From Haberlea rhodopensis (Eukaryota > Streptophyta > Magnoliopsida > Lamiales > Gesneriaceae), in NCBI GenBank assembly GCA_907163345.1, contig CAJQUN010000173.1, forward strand, positions 496,001-560,000: DNA of 64,000 bases, given 5' to 3'. Below the pieces are notes generated by a model. The model was not told where the DNA came from. It was given only the letters and a program-made list of their open reading frames with translations, and searched no databases. This document shows, in pieces, positions 11,267-23,459 of the stretch (position 1 is the first letter of the stretch; the number at the start of each line of letters is the position of its first letter). Made by a program: the position numbers and the translations under genes.

Positions 11267-12016
11267 GCCTCGCACAGACTCGCGATTTTGCACCATTATT
11301 GCACACCAAAACCATCCCAACTCATACCAATACTCCTCCCACCAACCCAACAACAATATAACACAATAAATCATCAAAATACACCTCAAGCAACACAAAA
11401 ATCCAACACCCAAACAAAACTGATACCAACCCAAAGTAACCCATTTCAAAACCCTTCAAAACTATTTCAAATCCAATCCAAACACAACAAAAACAATAGG
11501 GAGGTATCTATACCTCTTGGGGACTCCAAATCTCCCAACAAACTCCAAAAATCAAACTTTTGGAAGGATTGCTCTCCACCTTTTTGCAGAAAAACGAAAA
11601 ATGAAGAGAAGGAAGGGTTTGGGAGGTGAAATTTGGGAAAGTTAAAAAGTGAAGGTATGGTGGGGTTTGGGGGGTATAAAGTGGGTTGTTATAAAAATAA
11701 AATGCATTCCACAATCCCATGGTGTATAGAACACCCCAACATGATATTTTACAAGCATTACTTCACAATGCTCCACAATCTCAAATAAATGCATGTTTCA
11801 CCAATAAATGACTACCAACACATGTAAGTCATTAAAACACCCAATTATCCAACATGCATCACATGCACCCCGAAATGCATTCCCGGTCACGCCTACCATG
11901 TGATTAAGCATTTCAACATGATAAATAAATCTAGCACATAATTAATTACCACCATAATTAATCATATAAACACAATTAATGCCCAAATTGCAATTAATTA
12001 ATTCGGGGATATCACA

Positions 12017-14193
12017 ATATCGTCAATGAAAACTATGACGAACCGATCCAAATATGGCTGGAATACCCTGTTCATCAAACTCATGAAAACAGCTGGGGCA
12101 TTCGTCACTCCAAAAGGCATGACTAAGAATTCATAGTGCCCATATCTCATCCTGAAAGCCGTCTTCTGAACATCATCCTCCCTTACCGAATCTGATGATA
12201 TCTCGACCTCAGGTCGATCTTACTGTAGAGCCTCGTACCCTGCAACTGATCAAACAAGTCATCGATCCTCGGAAGTGGATACTTGTTCTTTACTGTGGCC
12301 TTATTCAGTTGCCTGTAGTCAATGCATAGACGCATCAATCCATCTTTCTTCTTAACAAATAATACAGGAGCACCCCACGGCGATACGCTAGGGCGTATGT
12401 AGACCTTATCAAGGAGCTCTTGCAACGGAGTCTTTAACTCCCTTAGCTCCGCTGGTGCCATCCTATACGGGACACGAGAAATGGCAGACGTCCCCGGTAG
12501 TAACTCAATCCCAAACTCGACCTCTCTGGTCGGAGAAAATCCGGGAATCTCCTCCGGAAAAATATCGGGAAACTCCGCCACTACGGGCACATCCACAACC
12601 TTTAACTCTTCCTTCTTTCCAGTAACATCAACAACATAGATTAGATATCCCATATGGCCTCGTTCCAATAACTGTGCCATCTTGACAGCAGATATCAATG
12701 GAATCTTTGAACGGGAACCATCCTCATAGAATGTCCACTGGACTCCCAAATCAGATATGAACCGGACAGTCCTCTGCCTGCAGTTCACAACTGCCTGATA
12801 CTTGTTCAAAATATCAATGCCCATGATGCAATCGAAGTCCGACATTCCCAGAACAATCAAGTCTGACCTCAGCTCATTGCCCTCAAAATAAATGAGGCCT
12901 TCATAGACGATCTGATCAGTAATCAAACTTCTTCCAGCGGGTGTCGAGACCACAAGAGGCATGGGCGATGAAGAAGTGCATATGTGGTGCCTTTCCACAA
13001 AACTCGTCGACACAAAAGAGTGTGACACACCTGTGTCTATCAATATAAAAGCAGGGTGCGTAAATAAAAGGCACGTACCCGCTATAACCTTCTCCGGAGC
13101 CGCTGTAGCCTGCTCCCTCGTCAAAGCATAAACCTGCCGCTGAGGTGGCCCCATGGGCTGACCTCCATACTGCCTCGGTGCAAAAGGTGGTATGTGCTGT
13201 GCTGCTCTGTCCGCAGTCCTCCCTGCAGAGTTCTGTTGCCTTCCCCTATTGGGACACTGCCGAGCAAAGTGGCCTTTGTCGCCACAAACATAACATCCTA
13301 CACAGTCCTTCGCCAAATGTGGTTGCCCACAAAGAGTGCACTGGACCTTCCCGAATCTGTCTCCCTGAGACTGACCTCTTCCAGATGGGGCATCGTTCCT
13401 ACGGTTTCCTTTCCAACGATTCTCAGGCCTCTTACAACTGAATCTCGAAGCCGATGCGTTCCCTCTTGGTTTGAACTGATCACCCCTCGGCCTCAAATTG
13501 TCAGAAGTGGATTTCCGAGGGGGTGCTGGAGGTGGCACTGCATCAGGATATGCGCCAACTCCCAGTTCGGCTAGCTCGGCCCGTGAAAGTGCATCATCAA
13601 AACAGGCAGGGCCATAAGTGATCACCCTGTCATACAGTTCAGGCCTCAAGCCCTTCATGAAGTTCCTTGTTCGCTTGAGTGCTTGCAGCAATGTGAGGTA
13701 CATATCTGATCAAGGAACAGTATTGAAGAGTATAATCCGACACAGGCATGTTACCTTGCTTGAGGTTGGTAAACTCATCTTCCTTAGCTTGTCGTGCGGC
13801 AGCTGAAAAGTAGCGGGTCAGAAACCGAGTTCTGAACGGCTTCCAATTAATTTCCTGTCCCTGAGCCTCTTGCTCTACCACTGTGGTCTTCCACCACATC
13901 AATGCTTTCTTAGCCAGTTGGAACTCTGCTAATCTGATCCATGCGGACTTCGCACACGGAGCTGCCACAAAAATCTGTTCCATCCTTTCTAGCCACTCTT
14001 CAGCCAATTCCCCTGTTTCAGTTCCCTCAAACATCAGGGGTCGGTATGCCAAAACCTGAGCCAAGCTCAACTCCCCAGGTAATAACTGCTGCTTAGAGGG
14101 TTCCTCGCCTAAGGCTGGCGGTGGTAGGGGATTCGTACGTCCAACACTTGCATTGACGCTAATAGCATCACCTACTTCCACATTTGCTGCCAT
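12017..14193 (-). pseudogene. Family B gag-protease-RT, broken
   Basis: Minus-strand gypsy polyprotein. Gag starts at ATG 14193 (MAANVEVGDAIS). A frameshift near 13690 (after HIAAST) moves it to the frame 13703-12183. Order: capsid core, basic linker, two zinc knuckles (CTLCGQPHLAKDC and CYVCGDKGHFARQC), aspartic protease (LIDTGVSHSF), then RT with CIDYRQLNKATVKNKYPLPRIDD. Another frameshift lies near 12183, where one A is missing after HQIR compared with the copy at 56690. The RT resumes in the next frame up to FVIVFIDDI, where the A LTR interrupts it at 12016. RNase H and integrase are not found. With at least two frameshifts and the insertion it is inactive. Confidence 0.92.
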
Positions 14194-14383
14194 ACTGCAA
14201 CACAAGGGTTAACAACGATACCCAAAAGTAGTTCATATAATACATCGTTAGAGAAACAAAACATGTTAGCATAACATCATATACTTCATATGCAACATAC
14301 ATATAAAACATGTTTAAAAGTAAGCACCTAGCTAACTTATTGCTAAGGCTACCCTTCACTCATTCCCGGGTTATCTAACCACT

Positions 14384-14395
14384 GCTCTGATACCA
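14384..14395 (-). promoter_or_regulatory. Primer binding site of minus-strand B element
   Basis: TGGTATCAGAGC on the minus strand, 4 bp from the LTR end at 14400. Confidence 0.9.
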
Positions 14396-14829
14396 CTAAT
14401 GTGGGGTCTTCTCACCTTAACAGTGTTAGGATAACAAAATTTGAACTAAACATGCATTTTATAACGTTTTGGGGTTCCGGTTGTTACGTGAGCTAATAGG
14501 ATTACATGACAAAATAAAAACTTCGTAACTTAATAGATACATTCCTAAACAAGAATGCTAACGTTTTAGATTTATACTACTCCTAGAGTAGATACTAAAC
14601 ATAAACAGAATCTTATGCATCTTGTATCCTTGTAGCTCACTGCTTCAACCCGACCCTTAGCCCCTTCAGTCCAAAAGCGTACCTACAGGGACAACGCATC
14701 ATGAGCAGACCAGTGTTTACTTAACATCATATTAAAAGGCATAACACTAAATGCATAACATCTTAGTTAAGTAAAATTTGTTGGTCGTTCTTTAACTTCT
14801 TTTTGTTGTCCCTGATTCTCATTCATGTA

Positions 14830-15140
14830 TAAGGGCATCTTACCCCATTGTATGGCATCTTACCATAACATAAAAATCGTGTGGCATCTTACCACATGGG
14901 CATCTTACCCAATCATATGGCATCTTACCATATCATAACATCGTGTGGCATCTTACCACATGAGCATCTTACCCAATCATATGACATCTTACCATATCAT
15001 ATACATCGTGTGGCATCTTACCACATGGGCATCTTACCCAATCATATGGCATCTTACCATATAATATACATCATGTGGCATCTTACCACATGGACATCTT
15101 ACCCAATCATATGGCATCTTACCATATCATATACATCGTA
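14830..15140 (-). repeat. Tandem GGTAAGATGCC repeats in B LTR
   Basis: Same tandem family as 4540-4830, here on the minus strand. Paired GGCATCTTACC units recur about every 60 bp with ATCGTGTGGCATCTTACCA linkers. Confidence 0.85.
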
Positions 15141-15263
15141 ACATCATTTAAACCATCATAACATATAAACATCATTTCATGTAAACGTCATCATTTCATC
15201 GTACATACTTATGCGATAAATGCATAGTCATAATGTAGAGGGTTGTTTTACCGTCCGATGCCC

Positions 15264-15280
15264 GTACGTTTCTTACGTAC
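15264..15280. promoter_or_regulatory. GTACGT-N5-ACGTAC palindrome
   Basis: Perfect inverted repeat in the minus-strand B LTR. Confidence 0.7.
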
Positions 15281-15447
15281 CTTTTTAAAAGGAGGAGAAG
15301 TAGATAACTATATCTCCTTGATTGCGCTGGTACCTGGGATGGTTCTACAAAATCACATAATACCACATTAGATGCCTCAATACAATCTCATACCATAAAC
15401 TTAACAAAATAAATCATCATCATATTTTTCAACATTCTGCCTCTCTT

Positions 15448-15644
15448 GATCGATCGGCCCCAAGGTCTCGATCGATCGAGAAAATATGCATAAACAGTGC
15501 CCAAACACCCTGCCTCGATCGATCGATCGAGGAGCTTCATCGATCGATCGAAAATTCCTTTCGATCGACCGGCCCCTGAATTTTGAACCATGCTTTAAAT
15601 CTTCTGCCTCGCTCGATCGATCGGGACAAGAATCTCGATCGATC
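15448..15644. repeat. Phased CGATCGATCG array (T-type), family B LTR
   Basis: Cores start at 15448, 15470, 15517/15521 (a tripled GATC unit), 15542, 15563 (one mismatch), 15615 and 15637. Counted from 15521 the spacings are 22, 51, 21, 21, 52 and 22 bp. Flanks are T or C. Confidence 0.92.
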
Positions 15645-16551
15645 GAGCACTCTGAAAATCGGAACTCTGAAAATCGGAACTTCCCCAGATTTTAGAGCAC
15701 CTCATTTCCTACCATCATTTCTACTTCATAAAGCGTAAAACATGCTTGAACAAAAATGTTATAAGCTTCATAAAACTACCATGCATGTGTTCAAATCAAA
15801 GGTTTAACAAAATTTAAGCTAACATGCCTCATAACATCATCAAAATCTTCAACCTCATCCAAAAATTCAGGAAAACAGGGCATGCCAGTTCTGCCCAGAT
15901 TTTCGAGCACTTAATTTCATAACAAGAAAACCAACACATAGCATATGTAACATGCTCGAACAAACATGATAGGAACTTCATAATACTTCCATGTAAACAT
16001 TCATACCAAGGTTTCGTTCAAACCTATACTAGCATGCATAAAAATCATCCCACCAAAACCAAACCCAACCAAAAACAGAGTACCAAGTCTTACCCCATTT
16101 TCCTCCTCTTTTGGTAAGCTTTTGCACATAACAATCACAAGCCCATTTCTTCTCCTTTCTGCAGCTTTCAGGGACGATTTTGGGAGAGAAAAGAGAGAGA
16201 AGGTGGAGGAAAATTGATTGCAAGCCAATGAGTGGAAGCATGGGTTGAGAGAGGATGGGTTGCCAAGTGGGGGAGTGGGTGGCCGGCTGATTGAGGGGTG
16301 GGGTAGTGTGGTTGGGGTGCCATGTGGTGTTTAATTGTGCTCCGGTATTTAGCACGATGTATTAAAATATCCTCACTCGATATTTTCATCTTTATTTAAT
16401 TAATACATCCTTTAAAACACTCAACATGCCTCCCACATCATATCATCATAACATAATTATAACCCCTAATTTAAAAGTACCACAACTCCCTTAAACACAT
16501 CGTAAATCATCATCATAGCACATAATTACATGATATTTCGGGGGTATTACA

Positions 16552-17125
16552 CATTTGAGCGAGGTGCATTAAAATACACTCATGGCGATGTATATTAGAT
16601 TATGGATTATGCATTGTGGTTGCACATATATTGGAGTGATGATTTTAATGCTTTGCCGCCAAATGTTGAAGCGAGGGTATTGCTGCATGTCACATTTGAG
16701 CGAGGTGCATTAAAATACACTCATTGTGGTTGTATATATTGGAGTGATGATTTTAATGCTTTGCCGCCAAATGTTGAAGCGAGGGTATTGCCGCCTGTCA
16801 CATTTGAGCGAGGTGCATTAAAATACACTCATGGTGATATATGTTGGGATATGATATATGCATTGTATTGCAGGTATAGATGAAATACTTGGTGAATATC
16901 CCAGGAGTCGTTTTTATGGATGAGTGATGATTTTAAATGCTTTGCCGCTATCACTTGACGCGATGATAGAATACTTGCCGCTGTCATATCGTAGCGAGGA
17001 AAGAATATTTGCCACCAAATGTTGAAGCGAGAGTATTGTCGCATGTCGCATTTGAGCGAGGTTATTCGATGCCGCTGATATGTCGAAGCGAGGGGTATTA
17101 GTGCCGCGGTCATGACAAGCGAGGT
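16552..17125 (+). repeat. Fragment of family D internal region
   Basis: Non-coding. It carries three tandem copies of an ~80-bp unit containing TTTTAATGCTTTGCCGCC and GAAGCGAGG, then CCGCTGTCATAT and TAGCGA motifs. It matches 19850-20150 in family D, so a D element was already here before the D LTR at 17126 arrived. Confidence 0.75.
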
Positions 17126-17452
17126 TGTGATGCCCGGGGATTAATGGTGTTAATCCCGGTGTAGTAATGATCCTTTATGGATTTTAATTGTGGCAATTAT
17201 GAATTAATTGCGGTTTTGGGATTCCCGGGGATTTTAAATCCGGAATTTGGAGTCGTTGGATCCTAGGGATGAGATTGTATTCTCATCGTGGTGATAACCT
17301 TGGAATTTGGTCTTTAGTGGGTTTTGGGGTACGGAGTACTTTGTACTGGGGCAGGTAATTGGAATAGAGATTGGGAGGTAATTATTGAATACAAATGATT
17401 TTTAATGAGTTATGATGTATTTGTGGAAGGATTGGTATTTTCGAGTTTTGGT

Positions 17453-17461
17453 ACTATATAT
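17453..17461 (+). promoter_or_regulatory. Probable TATA box of family D LTR
   Basis: CTATATATA, followed about 40 bp on by a CT microsatellite typical of plant 5' untranslated leaders. This is the clearest core promoter in the window. Confidence 0.6.
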
Positions 17462-17847
17462 ACCAAGTGGACTCGGTGCTCCATCATTTTGGACGAATTC
17501 CCTCTCTCTCTCCCTCTCTCTCTATGCGCCCAAACCCTTCCCCCATTTCCCTCTTCTCTCCCTTGGAGGAGAAATCGTTGGTGGGTTGGCTCGGGAGCCG
17601 GATTTCTCGAAGATAATCAGGTATTCATCTTCCCCTCACCATTGTCTTCGTTTTGGTAGTGGTATGGTAGTTTTTTGTTGGTTATGGAGTTTGGGGATTT
17701 TTGGTTAAAATCCAATGTTGAGTTTTTGGAGTTTTTATTGGTTTTAAATGGAGTATTTGAGGTGTTGAGGAAGTTAGGGGTGTTGGTTTTGAGTTTGGGC
17801 GTGAAAAACACCATGGAAGCTCTAGTTTTTCAGAAAATCGCAGGTGG

Positions 17848-18056
17848 CGATCGATCGCCGAGGAGGGGCGATCGATCGCGACGTGCAGCTGTAAAAATCA
17901 GTGATGATGAACAGTGCAGGCGATCGATCGCGTGGTCTAGGCGATCGATCGCGAGCATGTTGGCGATCGATCGTGGGGGTTGGCGATCGATCGCGAGAAG
18001 GCGATTTTTGCCCACTGGACTGGGGCGATCGATCGCACTAAAAGAGGCGATCGATC
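17848..18056. repeat. Phased CGATCGATCG array (G-type), family D LTR
   Basis: Eight cores start at 17848, 17869, 17922, 17943, 17965, 17985, 18027 and 18049. Spacings are 21, 53, 21, 22, 20, 42 and 22 bp. Almost all half-site flanks are G. Confidence 0.95.
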
Positions 18057-18444
18057 GCCGCCCGTAAGCTTTGTTTTTTTTTTGGAAATTTTGGAATCGA
18101 GGTTTGAGTAGCCCGTTTCCGTGGCAATGTCTACATTCCAATGGGAATGCTATACTTTTTAAATGGATTGGTTGGAGCCAAAGTTTAATAAAACGGAATT
18201 CTCGGTTGGGTTTTTGGCTATCTTTTAAACTTGTAAAATTGTGTATTTTGGGTATTATGCATGCTTAGCCGGGGGGCTTTTATTTGGTAATCGTCATGGA
18301 TGGACAATAGGTTTGGATGTTGTGAACATGCTTGGGCACGTGATTGCATGCCTATGTTTAATTGAGAGTTATTTGCTTGTTAGCACTTAAACTCATCGGG
18401 TCGTGGGACTCAGGCAAGGCTGGACTTGACTACGGAATTATAAG

Positions 18445-18459
18445 GTACGTATGATGTAC
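18445..18459. promoter_or_regulatory. GTACGT palindrome, shortened form
   Basis: GTACGTATGATGTAC, a 15-bp form of the palindrome, also found in the second D LTR at 58995. Confidence 0.6.
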
Positions 18460-19642
18460 GAGCATAGCCTGTTATAATATTACAACTGTGAAATGCATGG
18501 TATGTGGTAATTGCATTAAATGGATATTGAAATGCATGGTATGTGGTATTTGCAATAAATGGGTATTGAAATGCATGGTATATGGTACATACTATAAATG
18601 GATATGGAAATGCATGGTTTATGGTAATTGCGATGAATGAACATTTATTGGGAATTATATGGGCCGCCTTTGAGCGAGCAATGATTGGGATGTTGTCGCC
18701 GTTGAGCGACCATCGGTTACGACGCCGCTATTGTTGAGCGTGCGTGGGGTTAAAATGCCACTATTGTGGAGCGACCTATGAGATAGAAATATGGAGTCAT
18801 TTGCTAGATACATGGGATATCTGCAGTACTATATTTGATGATTTAATCATATCTTGTTATGGAACTGGTATAACAGGAATGATTTTAGTTGATCAATGAG
18901 ATGATCAACTGGCTTTTGAGAATTTAATGGTTTGGTTATTTTGAGAACAGGGACAATACAGGGGATCCGGGTGAGGATGATACCATCCATGGAGTATCAT
19001 TTAAATTAATGGCATTTACATTCTGTAAATTATGAACTGTAATATTATGATTATTGGATTGGTGGTATTGGTATGCTCACCCCGTGTGGGGGCTGTCTCT
19101 ATTGGGGCAGTTGATACAGGAGTAGCCGCAGCTTTGGAGTTGAGCTCGGGCTGTTGAATTTAGGTACTTCCAGGATCGAGGTACCATAACTGGTTGAATA
19201 AGTACATAGATCCAGAGTTGAGATTGAGCTGTGCTTGGGAGGTGCTTCCAGGATTGAAGTGCCAGTAACGATATCTGGTAGAACATTTTATACATTAGAT
19301 ATACGCTTATTCATCAGGTGCTCTCATGTGAGTACGTCTTTACGTGTATACGGAATGTATAAATGGGCATGGTTTTCTCTCTCTTCACTTATGGTTGCAT
19401 GCAATTAAATACGGAATTGCTAAATGAACTGAGAGTATGTTAGTGTATTACTAGGGTGCATACTATGAAAGTGGTTTTGGTTGGGGAAGTTGAATATTAT
19501 GGGGTTCTAACGCAAGAAATTTTATAGATGGCATATGATGTTATACTTGTATATGGTTTCCTTCCCATGATATTATGATTGTATGCACTAATGGCATGGA
19601 TTAATACACTAATAACGGGTTAAGGGCACGTGGGTCCTTACA

Positions 19643-20998
19643 TTAGTGGTATCAGAGCAGTGGTTTGCTCTTTGGGGCTGTTGAGGGCCTGGAACATGCT
19701 GATAGGAATGGGTGGCACATATTTATGCATGATGATAGTTAGTGTTGTGTGGCACAACTATATTGCTTATGTGCGTTTATGATAAGTGTTCATAATTGGA
19801 ATATGTTGTTGCTAACCATGGTGGTTGCAGGGTCATATGAGACATGGACTACGCATTACTGTTGCATATATATCGGAGTGATGCTTTTAATGCTTTGCTG
19901 CTAAATGTTGAAGCGATGGTAAAATTCCGCATGTCACATTTGAAGCGAGGTGCATTAAAATACACTCATGGCGATGTTCATTGGAATATGGGTTATGCAT
20001 TACGGTTGCATGCATGGCGTAGCGATGTGAATACTTGCCGCCGTCATATTATAGCGATGAAGAATATTTGCCGCAAATATGTCGAAGCGAAGGATAATTC
20101 CGCTGTCATATTACTATTGCGAGGGATATTATGCCGCTAATATGTAGAAGCGAGGGGTATTTCCGCTGTCATGATAAAATGAGGAGTAGTGGCGCCGCTT
20201 GACTACCACTGCGATGAAGAATACTTGCCGCTTAAGCGAGGGATATTATACCGCATGGCATAGCTATGAGCTTTCCGCTGTCATATGATAGCGACGAAGG
20301 ATATTTGCCGCTTAAGCGAGGGATATTATGCGGCTGGTATGTCGAAGCGAAGTAGCGAAGAGGGATATTTGCCGCTTCTTAGCGAGGGATATCACGACGC
20401 TAGTTTATTGACGATGGTTTATGCCGTCGGGTATCTATATAGCGATGATTCAGTCCGCTAGTTTATTGGCGATGGTTTATGCCGTCGGGTATCTGTATAG
20501 CGATGGTTCATTCCGCTAGTTTATTGGAAATGGTTTATGCCGTCGGGTATCTATATAGCGATGGTTCATTCCGCTAGTTCATTGGCGATGGTTTATGTCG
20601 CAGGGTATCTTTATAGCGATGGTTCATTCCGCTATTCTATTACGATGGTTCATGCCGCCGGGTATTCATAGCGATGGGTTATTCCGCTATTCTATTGGCG
20701 ATGGTTCATGCCGCCAGGTATTATACAGCGATGGTACATTCAGCTACATCTATGGCAATGGTTCATACCGCCGGATATCTATAGCGATGTTTTATGCCAC
20801 TGACTCTATGACAAGGGATCATGCGGCTGATTCTATAGCGATGGGTTATACCGCTATGTGTGTAGCACTGGATTACGCCGCCTACGAGCGATGGGTGCTA
20901 CTTGTGTACCGCTGGTGGACGATGGATACAGGTATGCCGCTATCTTGATAGCGATTAGGTATGGTATATTACTATTTTATTAGCATTATTGTGAATAC
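19643..20998 (+). mobile_element. Family D internal region, part 1 (non-coding)
   Basis: Begins with the primer site for initiator tRNA-Met (19647-19658). No gag or pol follows. Instead there is a block similar to the CCGC/GCGA part of family A LTRs (19850-20150), then dense repeats of CCGCT...TAGCGATGG. Between 20398 and 20700 a 58-bp unit repeats about five times; each unit is two half-units of about 27-31 bp around GCGATGGTTYATGCCG. The region is cut at 20998 by a solo copia LTR and resumes at 31182. The ORFs here change frame with the repeats and match no protein family, so I do not call genes. Confidence 0.8.
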
Positions 20999-21754
20999 TG
21001 TAAGTAATCCATCATGCATAGCAACGCAGCGGAATAAAATTTTTATGGATTACAAGACACCGGATCTATACATAGGTTGTCATATCGGATAAAGGAACAA
21101 AAGTCTCACCCTTGTAGCGTGTTTGAGCAGATTCCACGGAGCACCACGTCCAACGATCCCAAGTCACGAGCAACAACTCTAAGGTCTTGCCTCAACGGTA
21201 TCCACACGATTAAACGAACAAAGGACGTTCAAGAACAAGTTGCTAGACTTATTCTTGAACCAAAACTCAACTCTCGGTTCAAAACTGATTAATGACTGCC
21301 TAACACCACCAAGAAGGAGTCGACGGCGGCCGTGAAGGTGGCGGCCGTAAACCTTCGTGAATGAGAGGAGGCCGAGAGCTTGAGAGAGGTGGCTAGGTTT
21401 TGATATCAAGGAATGAATTAACAATTAATCACCTTGTTATTATTATATATGATTTAATTAAAAGCTTTTATAAAGCCTCATGGGCTTAAGCCCATGATTT
21501 TAATTAAATCCTTATAATCATTTAATTAAGACTCTTCTTAATTAATTAATTCATCCAATGAATTTAATTCCCTTTATCGATTTAATCTTTTGTGCGACCC
21601 AATAGGATCTTGTAATGTTGGCAGTGACATAAAATCTCATTTTACGTTACAAGCAAAGAGCGGTGTCTAGCAACACATCAAGGCTACCCAAATTACAAGA
21701 ATGTCAATGACTCGACATAACCTTTAGAACTTGTGATAATATTAAACATGTAAC
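20999..21754 (-). repeat. Solo copia LTR (minus), left part
   Basis: 3' half of a minus-strand LTR whose other half is 30436-31176 (1497 bp together). Its left border TGTAAGTAATCC is the reverse complement of the LTR end. It is flanked by AATAC at 20994-20998 and 31177-31181, a perfect TSD, so this is a solo LTR left by recombination between the two LTRs of an older element. The intact copia at 21755 lies inside it. Confidence 0.93.
21750..21754. repeat. TSD GTAAC, left copy
   Basis: GTAAC, matching 30431-30435. It marks the insertion site of the intact copia element. Confidence 0.95.
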
Positions 21755-23244
21755 TGTTGGGATATGCCCTAAGACAAGTCATTAGATGATTGTTTAAGAC
21801 ATACAATGTTTATGGATTTATGAATGGCAATTCATTATTGTATATTATTCTTTTAACTGTGCATTGTGAATTAATATATATGTTAATGTCCTTAGAATAA
21901 TATTGTATTATTCTTAAAGATGTTCCTAGTCAAGTATTATCATGAAAGGGATAATGATAATACGTAGAGACTAGTATATGTTGATCGATGAATTGTTCAT
22001 TGATATGAGATATCAAATCAACATATGGGTACATGTTGGAGAACGATGTACTGAACAGACCCACCATGAGAATGCAACATGGATAGTTATATGATCGTCA
22101 TATGCAATTCTCATAGTGATAATAATGTATGTAATCCTTACGACTTGTGATCATCAGAGATCCCAACATAAGGAGTTATGTATCTTGATATCGTCAAACG
22201 TTACCCGTAACAGGGTATACTATAAAGGCGACTATTGGATACACTACGAATTATGTAGAGGGATGTTGACTGATCGAGATAGGATTTGTCCCTCCTATAT
22301 AACAGGAGATGTGTTTGGCCCTTGATCAAGTGAGAACTAAAATGCATGGCCATGCTCGAATGAGTCGATATGAGATATCGAGCTTATTCGTTTATTCTAG
22401 TTCTACTTGGGGATCAAGATATGAAGATTGAATATACGAGTATGACTATTCCATGACTCGTGTTCAATCTAAACACAAAGGACAAAGGGATTAAGTTACA
22501 TGATTGATATTGTCACAAGTTCTAAAGGTTATGTCGAGTCATTGACATTCTCGTAATTTGGGTAGCATCGATGTGTTGCTAGATACCGCTCGATGCTTGC
22601 GACATAAAATGAGATTTTATGTCACTGCCAACATTACGAGATCCTATCGGGTCGCACAAAAGATTAAATCGAGAAGGGAAATTAAATTCATGGGATGAAT
22701 TAAATAATTAAGAGGAGTCTTAATTAATTATCATAAGGATTAATTAAATCATGGGCTTAAGCCCATGAAGCTTTAAGAAAGCCTTTAATTAATTATATTT
22801 AATATGATTGCAAGGTGATTAATGGTAAGACAATTCATAACACTCAAAACCCTACACCAAGCAAGAACACACGGCCGCATCATCACAAGAGCTCTCGGCC
22901 TCCTTCAAAGTCGAGGGGTTCTTGGTGGTTTGGTGGTTGTTTCGATTGTGAATCGAGTTTGTTTCGTGTATAGGATTAATAACAAGTCTAGCAACTTGTT
23001 ATTAAACCATCCCTTCGTTCGATTCGATCGTGTGGATACCGTTGAGGCAAAACCATTCGAGTTTTGCTATTGACTCGGAGAAGGCGTAAGACGTGGTGCA
23101 GCTCCGTGGATTCGGCCTCAAACGCGCTACAAGGGTAAGACACTTGTAATTCTCTAATCCGATATGAATCCCTATGTATAGATCACTGGTTTGTAATCCC
23201 AAAATTTTATTCCGCTGCGTTGTATGCTCATGGGGTTACTCACA
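21755..23244 (+). repeat. 5' LTR of intact copia
   Basis: TGTTGGGATATGCC...GGTTACTCACA, 1490 bp. It carries AT-rich U3 sequence, a likely promoter around TATATTTAATATG (22793) and a U5 with a GC-rich block. Confidence 0.96.
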
Positions 23245-23245
23245 G

Positions 23246-23259
23246 TGGTATCAGAGCCA
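23246..23259 (+). promoter_or_regulatory. Copia primer binding site, tRNA-Met
   Basis: TGGTATCAGAGCCA, one base after the LTR end. Confidence 0.95.
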
Positions 23260-23459
23260 GGTTCAAGGCTCATATCGGATTTTATGTGGTTAAATAGTTT
23301 AATCATGTTAGAATTAATATTGCATGCTATTTAAAACTGTATTTTCATATATGCTATGGAAAAATCGATTTTGTGAAGATCATCGTATGATAATATATAT
23401 GATATAATTGACGGATCGAAATATATGATAATTCGTGATCAAAAACCGGAACATGGCTC

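Larger units (their letters stand above)
9941..12016 (-). repeat. 5' LTR of minus-strand family A element
   Basis: On the minus strand it starts TGTGATATCCCCGAATT at 12016 and ends GGGTCCTTACA at 9941 (2076 bp). It matches the LTR at 1504-3562 in order and content, including the CCGC/GCGA block (10500-10700). Its start lies within the reverse transcriptase of the B element, right after the codons for the catalytic F-I-D-D-I. Confidence 0.9.
14400..16551 (-). repeat. 5' LTR of minus-strand family B element
   Basis: Complete 2152-bp LTR. On the minus strand it starts TGTAATACCCCCGAAAT and ends GAGAAGACCCCACA. From its start it holds an AT-rich U3, TTTTAATACATCGTGC as a likely promoter region near 16360, a T-type CGATCGATCG array, the GTACGT palindrome at 15264 and tandem GGTAAGATGCC repeats. 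To its right begins family D internal sequence, into which this B element was inserted. Confidence 0.9.
17126..19642 (+). repeat. 5' LTR of family D element
   Basis: Starts TGTGATGCCCGGGGATT and ends GTGGGTCCTTACA (2517 bp), followed by a tRNA-Met primer site. Contents in order: U3 with a good TATA box (17453), a CT-rich 5' leader (17495-17530), a CGATCGATCG array, the GTACGT palindrome (18445), repeats of GAAATGCATGG (18485-18615), CCGC/GAGCGA motifs and a U5 that matches the LTR at 57851-60267. No protein-coding capacity was recognised. Confidence 0.88.

Noticed and set aside
20595..20948. 117-codon ORF and, in the other D copy, a 307-codon ORF at 62604-63527 (minus)
   Set aside because: Both are built of tandem 27-31 bp DNA repeats, frames cycle through the repeat, and the protein differs between D copies. 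No known domain.
22116..22325. 69-codon ORF repeated at 6199, 29302 and 30605
   Set aside because: It is a chance open frame in the copia LTR and is repeated only because the LTR is. Variation between copies does not favour synonymous changes in what I could compare.
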